From NCBI GenBank assembly GCA_963768945.1, contig CAVYJW010000005.1, positions 248,001 through 312,000 of the forward strand: a DNA stretch of 64,000 nt, written 5' to 3'. Below, one piece after another: positions 8,477 through 16,599 of this stretch (its first letter is position 1; every line of letters starts with the position of its first letter). A program made the position numbers and the translations under genes. Below the pieces are notes generated by a model, which was not told the DNA's origin, ran no database searches, and was given only the letters and a program-made list of their open reading frames with translations. Source of the stretch: RYN-230 sp963768945 (GTDB taxonomy: Bacteria; Actinomycetota; Actinomycetes; Streptosporangiales; Streptosporangiaceae).

Positions 8477-8968
8477 TCATGGGCCGAGGGCGGCGTCCAG
8501 GGCACGGTCCAGCGCGTGGCCGAAGCCGAGCCGGCGGGCGATGCTGGCCAGGGCCTCGTCGGGAAACAGATCCAGGTCGCCGGACAGCGCCCCGAGATCC
8601 ATCTCGTCCACCCCGAGGTCGGTGAAGATGGACATCTCCCCCGCAGGCAGCACCTGGTCCAGGTCGTCATCGCCGGGGATCGGGATGTCGAGGTACTCCA
8701 GCACCTGACGGGCCAGCGTCCAGTCCACGGCGGCGGTCAGGTCGGACAGGAACACCGAGACCTCGCCGCCGAGCACCCGTAGCGCCACGAAGAAGTCATC
8801 CCCGACCGCGACCAGCCCAATCGTGCCGCCGAGGCTCGGCTGCTGCCGCAGCGCATGGATCAGGCCGTGCAGGTCCTCGGTGAGGGCGACCGGCAGGACT
8901 TCGGTGTCCCAGGCGTCATCCTCCCGGTAGACGATCACGGCGACGTTGCCGCCATTCACATCCGTCAT
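8477..8968 (-). CDS. tRNA adenosine deaminase-associated protein
   Basis: A 163-residue acidic protein matching the actinobacterial family named for always sitting next to tadA; no biochemical role is known. Recognisable stretches are VAVIVYREDDAW, VGDDFFVALRV, SVFLSDLTAAVDW and IFTDLGVDEMDL. I chose ATG 8968 because GAGG lies five bases upstream; the frame extends 10 codons further without an RBS. It is upstream of and cotranscribed with tadA. Confidence 0.88.
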   Translation of the reverse strand: MTDVNGGNVAVIVYREDDAWDTEVLPVALTEDLHGLIHALRQQPSLGGTIGLVAVGDDFFVALRVLGGEVSVFLSDLTAAVDWTLARQVLEYLDIPIPGDDDLDQVLPAGEMSIFTDLGVDEMDLGALSGDLDLFPDEALASIARRLGFGHALDRALDAALGP

Positions 8969-9301
8969 CGCCACCTCACCAGGGCTGTCGTCCAGCAAGG
9001 AATGGTGTCAGATCGGCGGCACGCCCGTATGCTAATCCCCAGGCTCGTCCGGGGCCGGTGGCCGATGGGGAGATTTCACTACCTAAGGCAGTGAGATCTA
9101 CACCTATTGTTACCACCGTCGGGACGCGGGGCCGACGGGACGGGAACCCGCCAATTTTCCGGCCCGGGCGGCGCGTGATGTTCGTCCCAGCGGGGGATCA
9201 AGGTACGGTGGCTGCCTGCAATCGGTAGTCTTGGTAAAGCAGTTACGCTGGGCTAAACTAAGCTAACGGGCTGAACGCAGCCGACGACCGCGGAGCTGAT
9301 C
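8969..9301. other. Intergenic region with divergent promoters
   Basis: No gene is supported here. It holds the upstream region of the TadA-associated gene and, at 9231-9259, a good promoter for the small membrane protein and PH-domain operon. Confidence 0.6.
9231..9259 (+). promoter_or_regulatory. Candidate promoter for the PH-domain operon
   Basis: TTGGTA (9231-9236) and TAAACT (9254-9259) with exact 17-nt spacing, about 40 bases upstream of the 50-residue ORF. This is one of the best housekeeping-type promoters in the window. Confidence 0.55.
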
Positions 9302-9454
9302 ATGCTGAAGAAGATCATCACCTGGGCGATCGTCATCTTCCTAGCCTTTTACCTCCTGACGCAGCCGGCCGGGGCGGCGAATGTCATCCATACCCTGCTA
9401 GATGGCCTGAAGAACGCCGGCAATTCCCTCGCGACCTTCGTGAACTCCCTGTGA
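9302..9454 (+). CDS. Small membrane protein (50 aa)
   Basis: Encodes MLKKIITWAIVIFLAFYLLT followed by a short amphipathic tail ending in SLATFVNSL. There is one transmembrane helix near the N-terminus (residues 5-20). It begins 43 bases after a strong promoter and ends 8 bases before the PH-domain protein gene, so the two form an operon. Similar tiny proteins precede PH-domain genes in other actinobacteria (from memory). Role unknown, possibly a partner of the PH protein. Confidence 0.75.
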   Translation: MLKKIITWAIVIFLAFYLLTQPAGAANVIHTLLDGLKNAGNSLATFVNSL

Positions 9455-9461
9455 GGGCCAG

Positions 9462-10127
9462 ATGAGGTTGATCGCTCCGCGCAATGCGGGCCCGGCGGCG
9501 GTCAACAAGTACCTGCTCCCGCACGAGCACCAGGTCATCACGGTCCGCAAGCATCCTGCGGTGCTCATCGGCCCGATCGCGATCGCGCTGGCCGGCGTCC
9601 TCATCGCCCTGGTACTGGGCACCACGCTGCTGGAGCACTCGCACGACGGCATCATCGTCCTGGTGCTGGTCGTCGTGTTCCTGCTGCTCTACCTGGCCTT
9701 CAAGGCCTGGGAGTGGTCCGAGGACTACTTCGTGGTGACATCGGACCGGATGCTCCAGGCCAGCGGGGTCTTCACCCGCAAGATTGCGATGATGCCGCTG
9801 GTCAAGGTCACGGACATGAGCTTCCAGCGCTCCTCGCTCGGCCGGCTGCTGGGCTTCGGGGAGTTCATTCTCGAGTCGGCGGGCCAGGACCAGGCGCTGC
9901 GCAACATCGATCATGTGCCTTATCCCGAGCAGCTCTACCTCGAGATCTGCGCCCTGATCTTCCCGGCGGAGAAGATCCCCTGCCCGCAGTGCGACGGCCA
10001 GGGCGTGCTGATCCAGCAGAACGAGGACGGGGAGGAGACCACGTACCTCTGTCCTCTGTGCAAGGGGCGGAAGACGGTCTCAAGCGAGACCCTCGTCGCC
10101 GAGAATAGAGACGTCGGCGACGACTGA
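9462..10127 (+). CDS. Bacterial PH-domain membrane protein with C-terminal zinc-finger-like motif
   Basis: A 221-residue protein. Two transmembrane helices at about residues 37-53 and 60-78 precede a bPH2-type domain (YFVVTSDRMLQASGVFTRKIAMMPLVKVTDMSF, FGEFILESAGQDQALRNIDHV). The C-terminus has CPQC-DGQG ... CPLC-KGR, a paired CxxC arrangement like half of a DnaJ zinc-finger, which could bind zinc. Second gene of an operon with the 50-residue protein. A strong hairpin terminator follows. Function unknown; bPH2 proteins sit at the membrane face. Confidence 0.85.
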   Translation: MRLIAPRNAGPAAVNKYLLPHEHQVITVRKHPAVLIGPIAIALAGVLIALVLGTTLLEHSHDGIIVLVLVVVFLLLYLAFKAWEWSEDYFVVTSDRMLQASGVFTRKIAMMPLVKVTDMSFQRSSLGRLLGFGEFILESAGQDQALRNIDHVPYPEQLYLEICALIFPAEKIPCPQCDGQGVLIQQNEDGEETTYLCPLCKGRKTVSSETLVAENRDVGDD

Positions 10128-10162
10128 GTCGCCAGCAGCGCCATATATCTCTTCCCCGGGGT

Positions 10163-10202
10163 TCGTGCTGCCGGACGGTCACCGGAGCGTCCGGCAGCAC
10201 GA
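10163..10202 (+). terminator. Hairpin terminator after the PH-domain operon
   Basis: A perfect 15-bp inverted repeat (left arm 10163-10177, right arm 10188-10202) around a 10-nt loop, 35 bases after the stop codon. There is no clear U-tract, as is common in high-GC actinobacteria. Confidence 0.75.
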
Positions 10203-10214
10203 GTCTGCCCGCGG

Positions 10215-10275
10215 CCAGGCCGCCCCCAAACCAGGCGCCCCCAAACCAGGCGCCCCCAAACCAGGCGCCCGCAAC
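10215..10275. repeat. 15-nt intergenic tandem repeat, 4 copies
   Basis: Copies of CCAGGCGCCCCCAAA; the middle two are identical, the first has one extra base and the last one change. It lies between the terminator and the end of the convergent DMT transporter gene. Confidence 0.9.
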
Positions 10276-10286
10276 CGTGCACGCGG

Positions 10287-11132
10287 TCACACGGTGACGA
10301 GCGCGATGCCGGCCACCGCCAGCAGCAGCCCGGCCAGTTGCGGCAGCCGCATCCGCTCACCCAGCACGACCCGGGCCAGCAGCACGGTGACCCCCGGGTA
10401 CAAGGACGTCAGCACCACCGCGACGCCGAACAGCCCGTCCCGGGTGGCGGCCACGTAGCAGACGTTGGCGCCCGCATCGAGCAGCCCGGACGCGACCGCC
10501 GCCGCCAGCAGCCACGGGCTGACCGCACGCCAGGCCAGGCCGCCCATCCAGGCCACCGCCCCGGTCACGACCAAGGCCCCGGTGATCCGGGCCACGGCGC
10601 TGGGCCAGAGCACGCCGGAGGCGCCTGCGTAGCGGAGGAAGAGGAAGAACAGGCCGAACCCAAGGCCGCCGCCGATGCCGAGCAGCAGACCCCGGGTACC
10701 CTGCCGGGACGCGGGCTGACGGCGGCCGATCCCTTCGGAGCTCACCAGTACGGTGGCCACCAGGCACACGCCGCCACCGAGGTAGACCAGCGGCCCGGGC
10801 CGCTCCCCGGCCGCGATGGCCGCGCCGACTGGGAGCACGGTGGACACCAACGCGGACACCGGGGCCACCACGCGCATCGGCCCCGCGGCCAGGCCCGCGT
10901 AGAACAAGATGAGCCCGGCGCCCCCCGCCGCACCGGCCCCCGCGGCCCAGGGGAGCCCGGCCGTGCCGACCGGACCGCCCGCCGCGAGCGCGACGGCCAG
11001 CAGCACGGCCGCCCCCGCGGGGGCCGACACCACGAGCACTGAGAGGACGTGGGTGCGCCGTGACACCGCACCGCCGAGGAAGTCGGCGCTGCCGTAGAGC
11101 AGGGCGGCCGCCAGAGCGAAGACAATGGTCAC
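10287..11132 (-). CDS. EamA/DMT-family transporter
   Basis: A 281-residue membrane protein with about ten transmembrane helices, in two EamA repeats (ALAAALLYGSADFLGG at the start; second repeat around GVLWPSAVARITGALVV ... GANVCYVAATRDGLFGVAVVLTSLYPGVTVLLARVVLGERM). The last stretch is the typical EamA repeat end. Start GTG 11132 has GGAG five bases upstream. It is divergent from an XRE-cupin regulator across a long palindrome, so it is probably the regulated exporter of a small metabolite. Confidence 0.88.
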   Translation of the reverse strand: MTIVFALAAALLYGSADFLGGAVSRRTHVLSVLVVSAPAGAAVLLAVALAAGGPVGTAGLPWAAGAGAAGGAGLILFYAGLAAGPMRVVAPVSALVSTVLPVGAAIAAGERPGPLVYLGGGVCLVATVLVSSEGIGRRQPASRQGTRGLLLGIGGGLGFGLFFLFLRYAGASGVLWPSAVARITGALVVTGAVAWMGGLAWRAVSPWLLAAAVASGLLDAGANVCYVAATRDGLFGVAVVLTSLYPGVTVLLARVVLGERMRLPQLAGLLLAVAGIALVTV

Positions 11133-11167
11133 TATGGCTCCCGGGCGAGCGGGCCGACCCAGAAGGC

Positions 11168-11207
11168 CGGTCGGTACAGTGAACTATATGGTTCACTGTA
11201 CCGACCG
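11168..11207. promoter_or_regulatory. Long perfect palindrome, probable XRE-cupin operator
   Basis: Arms CGGTCGGTACAGTGAAC and GTTCACTGTACCGACCG (17 nt each, perfect) flank the loop TATATG. It is centred between the divergent DMT transporter and XRE-cupin genes, 36 bases upstream of the transporter start. As RNA it would also be a strong hairpin. Confidence 0.7.
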
Positions 11208-11257
11208 ACTCGACGCGAAGCGACCGGATAGCCAGACCGTGAGCGAACGGATAAACG

Positions 11258-11830
11258 ATGGCTGCTGACGACATCCCGGCCGCGCTGGCCCGGACCCTCC
11301 AAACGCTGCGGGCCGAACGGGGCTGGTCACTGGACCAGCTGGCCGCCCGGTCCGGGGTGAGCAAAGGAGTCCTGGTCTCCCTGGAACAGGGGCGTGGCAA
11401 TCCGAACCTGGGCACCCTGGCCCGGGTCGCCGACGCGTTCGGCGTGCCGATGACGAGGCTGGTGGAGGTCGCCAGCGAGTCCAGCGTGCGCATCAGCACC
11501 CCCGATCAGGCGCGGGTGCTCTGGCGAGGCCCATCCGGGGGAACGGGCACGATCATCGCGGCCACGGATCCGCCCTGGGCCGCCGAACTGTGGCGCTGGA
11601 CGCTCCAGCCGGGCGAGGGGTTCGGCGGCGACGCGCACACGCCCGCCACCCGGGAACTGGCCTGGGTCGAGGAGGGCACCCTGACGCTGACCGTGGCCGG
11701 GGAGCGCTACGAGGTGACGGCCGGGCAGTCGGCCCGGTTCCCGGGCGGCGTCCCGCATGCCTACCGGAACGACGGAACCGGGGCGGTATCCCTGACGATG
11801 ATCGTTGTAGTGCCGCCCGCTCCGGAGTGA
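11258..11830 (+). CDS. XRE-family regulator with C-terminal cupin sensor
   Basis: A 190-residue regulator. Residues about 10-65 form an XRE helix-turn-helix (LQTLRAERGWSLDQLAARSGVSKGVLVSLEQGRGNPNLGTLARVADAFGV). The C-terminal half is a cupin (HTPATRELAWVEEGTLTLTVAGERYEVTAGQSARFPGGVPHAYRN) that usually binds a small effector. It is divergent from a DMT transporter and probably controls both genes through the 11168-11207 palindrome. Confidence 0.92.
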   Translation: MAADDIPAALARTLQTLRAERGWSLDQLAARSGVSKGVLVSLEQGRGNPNLGTLARVADAFGVPMTRLVEVASESSVRISTPDQARVLWRGPSGGTGTIIAATDPPWAAELWRWTLQPGEGFGGDAHTPATRELAWVEEGTLTLTVAGERYEVTAGQSARFPGGVPHAYRNDGTGAVSLTMIVVVPPAPE

Positions 11831-11915
11831 GCGGCCCGCCAGCCCCGGCCGCGCCGTGCTGGTCAAGACGGCCCTAAGGGCCCTAAGCGACGCGGGTCCA
11901 GCCGGTCAATGGTAC

Positions 11916-11930
11916 ATTCTGTAACAGAAT
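11916..11930. promoter_or_regulatory. Palindrome ATTCTGT-A-ACAGAAT
   Basis: A perfect 7-bp inverted repeat around one central base, in an AT-richer pocket 126 bases upstream of the UDP-xylose synthase gene. It looks like a dimeric repressor site, but the regulator is not evident. Confidence 0.4.
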
Positions 11931-12055
11931 TCACGCTCGCCTTGCCTGCGAGGATTTACCTGCGGATTACCCTGGCGCGGATTGCCGCCGCGTGATTCCG
12001 GGCAGGCTTTGGCGATGGGCGGAGCCCCGGCCAATATCCCCGATAGGAGAAAGTA

Positions 12056-13021
12056 ATGCGAGTCGTGGTGACGGGTGGCGCCGGTTTCCTCGGATCCCAT
12101 CTGTGTGACGCGATTATCGCCCGGGGTGACAGCGTCGTATGCGTCAACAACCTGGCCACAGGGCGCCCGGATAACATCGCGCACTTGATGGGCAGGCCCG
12201 AGTTCACGTTCGTGGAGGCCGACGTCAGTTCCGCTCTCGACGTGGCCGGCCCGGTCAACGCGGTAGCCCATCTCGCCAGCCCGGCTTCCCCTCCGGAGTA
12301 TCTGCGCCTTCCCCTCGAGACCCTGGCCGCGGGCAGTCGCGGGACGGAGAACGGGCTGCGCCTGGCCCACCGGCACGGCGCGCGTTTCGTCCTCGCCTCC
12401 ACCAGCGAGGTCTACGGGGACCCGGCCGTGCATCCGCAGTCCGAGGACTACTGGGGCAACGTCAACCCGGTTGGCCCGAGAAGTGTTTACGACGAGGCCA
12501 AGAGATTCGCCGAGGCCCTGACCCGCGCCTACCGGGATACGCACGGCATCAATGCCGGCATAATCCGTATCTTTAATACGTATGGCCCCCGGATGAACGC
12601 GCGGGACGGGCGCATTGTCACAAACTTCATTACCCAGGCCCTGAACGGCGACCCGCTGACTATTTATGGCGACGGCAGCCAGACCCGCAGTTTTTGCTAT
12701 GTCGATGACCTGATCCGCGGCATCGTGGGCATGATCGACTGCGCCGAGAACGGCCCGGTGAACCTCGGGAACCCGGAGGAGTTCACCGTCGCTGACTTCG
12801 CGCAGCTCGTGCTCCGGCTGACCGGCTCGGCCTCCCCGGTGGAGCACCTGCCGCTGCCGGTTGACGACCCGACCCGCCGCTGCCCGGTCATCACCCGGGC
12901 CAGCCAGGTGCTGGGCTGGCAGCCGGAGATCCGCGTGGAGGACGGCGTCTGCCGCACGGTCGAGTGGTTCCGATCCCGTCCCGAGGAAGTTCGGATGGCC
13001 TCGGCCGCCGGTTCGCGCTGA
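12056..13021 (+). CDS. UDP-glucuronate decarboxylase (UDP-xylose synthase)-like SDR
   Basis: A 321-residue extended SDR. It has the Rossmann GGAGFLGS at residues 7-14 and catalytic Y145xxxK149. The blocks STSEVYGDP, HPQSEDYWGNVNPVGPRSVYDEAKR and RIFNTYGPRM are close to the UXS family, which oxidises and decarboxylates UDP-glucuronate to UDP-xylose. The usual Gly in YDEGKR is Ala here. Start ATG 12056 has AGGAG at proper spacing. It ends convergent with a UDP-glucose dehydrogenase gene, the enzyme that makes its substrate, which supports the assignment. Product likely feeds cell-envelope or natural-product glycans. Confidence 0.85.
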   Translation: MRVVVTGGAGFLGSHLCDAIIARGDSVVCVNNLATGRPDNIAHLMGRPEFTFVEADVSSALDVAGPVNAVAHLASPASPPEYLRLPLETLAAGSRGTENGLRLAHRHGARFVLASTSEVYGDPAVHPQSEDYWGNVNPVGPRSVYDEAKRFAEALTRAYRDTHGINAGIIRIFNTYGPRMNARDGRIVTNFITQALNGDPLTIYGDGSQTRSFCYVDDLIRGIVGMIDCAENGPVNLGNPEEFTVADFAQLVLRLTGSASPVEHLPLPVDDPTRRCPVITRASQVLGWQPEIRVEDGVCRTVEWFRSRPEEVRMASAAGSR

Positions 13022-13101
13022 TCGGCCTGGCGCTGTTGCGCACCACGATCGAGGGCAGGGCCGGAGCTGCAGGCCCGCGCCGGCCACATCCGCCCTCCCG
13101 G

Positions 13102-14421
13102 TTACCGGGCGGTGCCGCCAAGGGACCGCACGGTCCAGCCGGCGGCCCGCCACTGGCTAAGGGGGAGCACGTTGCGCCCGTCGAGCAGGCACGGGGTCCG
13201 GACCACCGAGGCCAGCTCGAGCGGGTCGAGCTCGCGGTACTCAGTCCATTCGGTGAGGTGCAGCACCACGTCTGCTGCCTCGCAGGCCTTGACCGCTTCT
13301 TCCACGTAGTCCAGAGCCGGCCAGGCCTGGCGTGCGTTGTAGGTAGCCCGGGGATCGTGCACCCGCACCACCCCGCCCTCAGACTGGATCATCCGGGCGA
13401 CGTTCAGGGCGGGCGAGTCCCGCACGTCGTCGGTGCCGGGCTTGAAGGCGGCCCCCAGCACGGCCACGTTCCGGCCGGCGAACGACCCGCCGGCGAGCTC
13501 GCGCGCCACCTCGACGGCCAGTGCCCGGCGGCCGGTGTTGATCTGGTCCACCTCGCGTAGGAACTGGAGGGAGTCACCCACGCCCAGCTCGTCGGCGCGG
13601 GCCATGAAGGCCCGGATGTCCTTGGACAGGCAGCCGCCGCCGAAGCCGAGCCCGGCGGACAGGAAGCGGCGCCCGATGCGGGTGTCGTGGCCGAGCGCGT
13701 CCGCGAGGGTCATCACGTCCGCGCCCGCAGCATCACACACGTTCGCGACGGCGTTGATGAAGGAGATCTTGGTGGCCAGGAACGCGTTCGCCGCGACCTT
13801 CACCAGTTCCGCGGTCGCCAGGTCAGTGACGATGTACGGCGTGCCCAGCTCCAGCACGCTGGCGTACACCGCGCGCAGGGCGACATCGGCAGCCTCCGCT
13901 GTCACGCCCACCACGATCCGGTCCGGCCGCAGAGTGTCCTGGACCGCGAAGCCCTCTCGGAGGAATTCCGGGTTCCAGGCCAGTCCCGCCGCGTCGCCCA
14001 CCGGGGCGAGCCCGGCGATCCGGGCGGCCAGCCGGGCCGCGGTGCCGACCGGCACCGTGGACTTCCCGATCACTAGGCAGTCACGCGTCAGGTGCGGGGC
14101 CAGCCCGTCCACTACCGCCTCGATGTGGCTCAGGTCCGCGCCCGTCCCGCCGGGCAGCTGGGGCGTCCCGACGCAGATGAAGTGGACGTCGCCGAACTCC
14201 GCGGCCTCCCGCAGCGAGGTGCTGAAGCGGAGCTTCCCGGACGCCACCGCCCGGACCAGGATCTCCTCAAGCCCAGGCTCGAAGAAGGGCGCGCGGCCAT
14301 CCTGGAGCGCGGCGATCTTCCGGGCGTTGGAGTCCACGCCGAGGACCTCGTGCCCGAGGTCCGCCATGCAGGCGGCGTGCACGGCCCCCAGATACCCGGT
14401 CCCGATGACGGTCATGCGCAT
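13102..14421 (-). CDS. ugd: UDP-glucose 6-dehydrogenase
   Basis: A 439-residue NAD-dependent enzyme oxidising UDP-glucose to UDP-glucuronate. It has the N-terminal Rossmann motif VIGTGYLGAVHAACMA, the substrate block VGTPQLPGGTGADLSHIEAVV, the catalytic cysteine in GFGGGCLSKDIRAF at about residue 260, and the C-terminal UDP-binding domain (AVLGAAFKPGTDDVRDSPAL). Length matches the family. ATG 14421 has AAGGAG eight bases upstream; ATG 14415 is also possible. Convergent with the UXS-like gene. Confidence 0.93.
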   Translation of the reverse strand: MRMTVIGTGYLGAVHAACMADLGHEVLGVDSNARKIAALQDGRAPFFEPGLEEILVRAVASGKLRFSTSLREAAEFGDVHFICVGTPQLPGGTGADLSHIEAVVDGLAPHLTRDCLVIGKSTVPVGTAARLAARIAGLAPVGDAAGLAWNPEFLREGFAVQDTLRPDRIVVGVTAEAADVALRAVYASVLELGTPYIVTDLATAELVKVAANAFLATKISFINAVANVCDAAGADVMTLADALGHDTRIGRRFLSAGLGFGGGCLSKDIRAFMARADELGVGDSLQFLREVDQINTGRRALAVEVARELAGGSFAGRNVAVLGAAFKPGTDDVRDSPALNVARMIQSEGGVVRVHDPRATYNARQAWPALDYVEEAVKACEAADVVLHLTEWTEYRELDPLELASVVRTPCLLDGRNVLPLSQWRAAGWTVRSLGGTAR

Positions 14422-14702
14422 GCAGGTCACTCCTTATGGCACCGATCCCAGCGGGATGCTCAGGGAGGACCCATCATCGGGCTGCTCCTCCATGCAGGAG
14501 AATCCTGGTGGAGAACGAGGCGTCCACACTAGCGCTACTTTCACTTTTGTCGCTTAGGTCATCCAAGCTGTTGCACGCCAAAGCCGCACGCGCTTGGCAG
14601 GAGGTTTACGGGCTAAACTCGGCGAGCCGTGCGGCATCGGCGCATCAGGTCCGCAATGGGACGGAATAGTGCCAGTTCACAGGGGCTAGGAGGCGATAGG
14701 CC

Positions 14703-15941
14703 ATGCGCTTCGTCTTCAGCCCGCCCACCGAGGAAGCGGCTGGTCTGCTGAGCCTGCCGTGGACGGAACCGCTCGAGGACTGGCAAGACCCGCGGCTGGT
14801 CGAGATCCGGCAGCGCGGCATCTCCCGGCACATCGTCCGCTTCGTCGCCGACGACGGCGAGCTGTACGCACTCAAGGCGATCAACGAGAACCTGGCCCGG
14901 CGCGAATACCGGCTGCTGCGCGAGCTCGCCGAGCTCAACGTGCCCGCGGTGCATGTGGTGGGCATCGTGGTGGACCGCGGGCCAGATCTCGACGCGATCC
15001 TGGTCACCCGGTTCCTGGACTACTCCACCACCTACCGGGCCGTCTTCTCCAGCCCGCGGGGCGGCCAGCCGACGGACCGGCTGCTCGACGCCCTGGTCGA
15101 ACTCCTGGTGCGGCTGCACCTGTCGGGCTTCTTCTGGGGTGACTGCTCGCTGTCCAACACCTTGTTCCGCTACGACGCCGGCACGCTGGAGGCATACCTG
15201 GTCAACGCGGAGACGAGCGAGCGCCATCCGTCGCTGACCGCGGGGCAGCGTCACTACGACGTGGACCTCGCGGAGGAACGGGTCTACGGCGAGCTCCTCG
15301 ACCTGCAGGCGGGCGAGCTGCTCAGCCCGGAGCTGGAGCCGCTGGAGATTGCCGCCGAGCTGCCCCGGCGGTATGAGCGGCTGTGGGATGAGCTGACTCG
15401 TGAGGAGCTGCTGCGCCCCGACGACCAGCGGTACCGGATCGCGCAGCGGCTGCGCCGGCTCAACGAGCTTGGTTTCGACGCCGACGAGGTGGAGCTGATC
15501 AGCGCGCCGGACGGTAACCGGCTCCGGCTGCGGACGAAGGTCTCGGAGTCCGGGCATCACGCACGCCAGCTGTTCCTGCGTACCGGTCTCGTCGTGGAGG
15601 AGAACCAGGCCCGCCGGCTGCTCAACGACATCGCTAGCTTCCGCGCCTACCTGGAGCAGAAGCGGGGCCGTCCGGTACCCGAGATCGTGGCGGCCAGCCA
15701 GTGGCTGGGCGATGTCTATGATCCGGTGGTGGCCGCGATACCGGAGGACCTGCGCCGCCGCCTGCCGCCCGCCGAGATCTTCCACGAGATCCTTGAGCAC
15801 CGCTGGTATATGTCGGAGGAAGCTGGGTTCGACGTCGGGACGACCGCCGCCGCCCGGTCCTATTTTCAGACGGTGCTGCCGGGGGTGCCCGAGCTGCTCA
15901 GCGACGGCGGCGCGGCGCCCGGCGGCAGCGTCGTGCCATGA
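14703..15941 (+). CDS. DUF4032-domain protein, kinase-like fold
   Basis: A 412-residue cytoplasmic protein of the DUF4032 family, widespread in actinobacteria and uncharacterised. The N-terminal part resembles a lipopolysaccharide-kinase/RIO-type fold: YALKAINENLARREYRLL (possible ATP-binding Lys), LHLSGFFWGDCSLSNTLFRYDAGTLEAYLVNAETSE, where GDCSLSNTL resembles the HxDxxxxN catalytic loop with the His missing, and VNAE replaces DFG. The C-terminal half holds the family-specific domain. SD AGGAGG precedes ATG 14703. Its last 76 bases overlap the convergent 142-residue gene. Confidence 0.85.
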   Translation: MRFVFSPPTEEAAGLLSLPWTEPLEDWQDPRLVEIRQRGISRHIVRFVADDGELYALKAINENLARREYRLLRELAELNVPAVHVVGIVVDRGPDLDAILVTRFLDYSTTYRAVFSSPRGGQPTDRLLDALVELLVRLHLSGFFWGDCSLSNTLFRYDAGTLEAYLVNAETSERHPSLTAGQRHYDVDLAEERVYGELLDLQAGELLSPELEPLEIAAELPRRYERLWDELTREELLRPDDQRYRIAQRLRRLNELGFDADEVELISAPDGNRLRLRTKVSESGHHARQLFLRTGLVVEENQARRLLNDIASFRAYLEQKRGRPVPEIVAASQWLGDVYDPVVAAIPEDLRRRLPPAEIFHEILEHRWYMSEEAGFDVGTTAAARSYFQTVLPGVPELLSDGGAAPGGSVVP

Positions 15942-16294
15942 CGGCCACTGGCCGCGATCATCGGCAGCCCGATGAGGAGCGCCAGCACCGCGAGCACGGC
16001 CGATTCGATCAGCTGGTTGTCCGCCTCGTGCGTGCAGAACTGCTCGAGCTGCTGCTGCTGCGCCGCGGTTCCCGCTTGCCCGGGGCTGCCGCCCGTATTG
16101 ACGATGGCCGGGTCGAGCCGGACCTGGACGGCGTCGTCGGAGGTGAGGCCCGGGCCGCAGAACCCCGCCGCCTGGCCGGATGAGGTCCGCTGCAGGCTGA
16201 GCGGGATGAACAGCAGCGCCAGCGCCGCGGCCAGGCCGCCCACGACGATCGCCACCCCGCACAGACGCAGGAACTCCCGGCCGCCGGAACGCAT
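15866..16294 (-). CDS. Small two-helix membrane protein (142 aa)
   Basis: Not a recognised family. It has a transmembrane helix at about residues 13-32 (LCGVAIVVGGLAAALALLFI), an extracytoplasmic loop with two cysteines (AGFCGPG, EQFCTHEADNQ) that may form a disulfide, a second helix (SAVLAVLALLIGLPMIAA), and a disordered Pro/Ser tail. AGGAGG lies five bases upstream of ATG 16294. The 3' end runs 76 bases into the end of the convergent DUF4032 gene, so the two mRNAs would be complementary there. Confidence 0.7.
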   Translation of the reverse strand: MRSGGREFLRLCGVAIVVGGLAAALALLFIPLSLQRTSSGQAAGFCGPGLTSDDAVQVRLDPAIVNTGGSPGQAGTAAQQQQLEQFCTHEADNQLIESAVLAVLALLIGLPMIAASGRHGTTLPPGAAPPSLSSSGTPGSTV

Positions 16295-16599
16295 GGCTAC
16301 CTCCTGACCGCGCTTCACCTATCCGGAGGCCTGCCCTCCCCGTCCTACCATCGGGCCTGCCGACCCGGCTGTTACCTAGCTTGGCACGGCCGCCACTGTG
16401 AAAACGCCCACCAGCCGGGCCGGGTTCCCGGACCTGCACTACGGCCCTTAGGCCCAGGCCATGACCGTGGAATGGGCGACGCGCCGGTGGCCACCACGGG
16501 ACCGCGGAACCACGGACCGACGACGGCATCCCCGGGCGCGGGTGCTCCCTGGCTGCCGGTAACGTCCACGAGACAGCACGCGGTGCCAGGGAGGTAGAC
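16295..16599. other. Intergenic region, nothing recognised
   Basis: About 305 bases between two divergent genes. I see no RNA gene, clear promoter or repeat. Confidence 0.5.
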
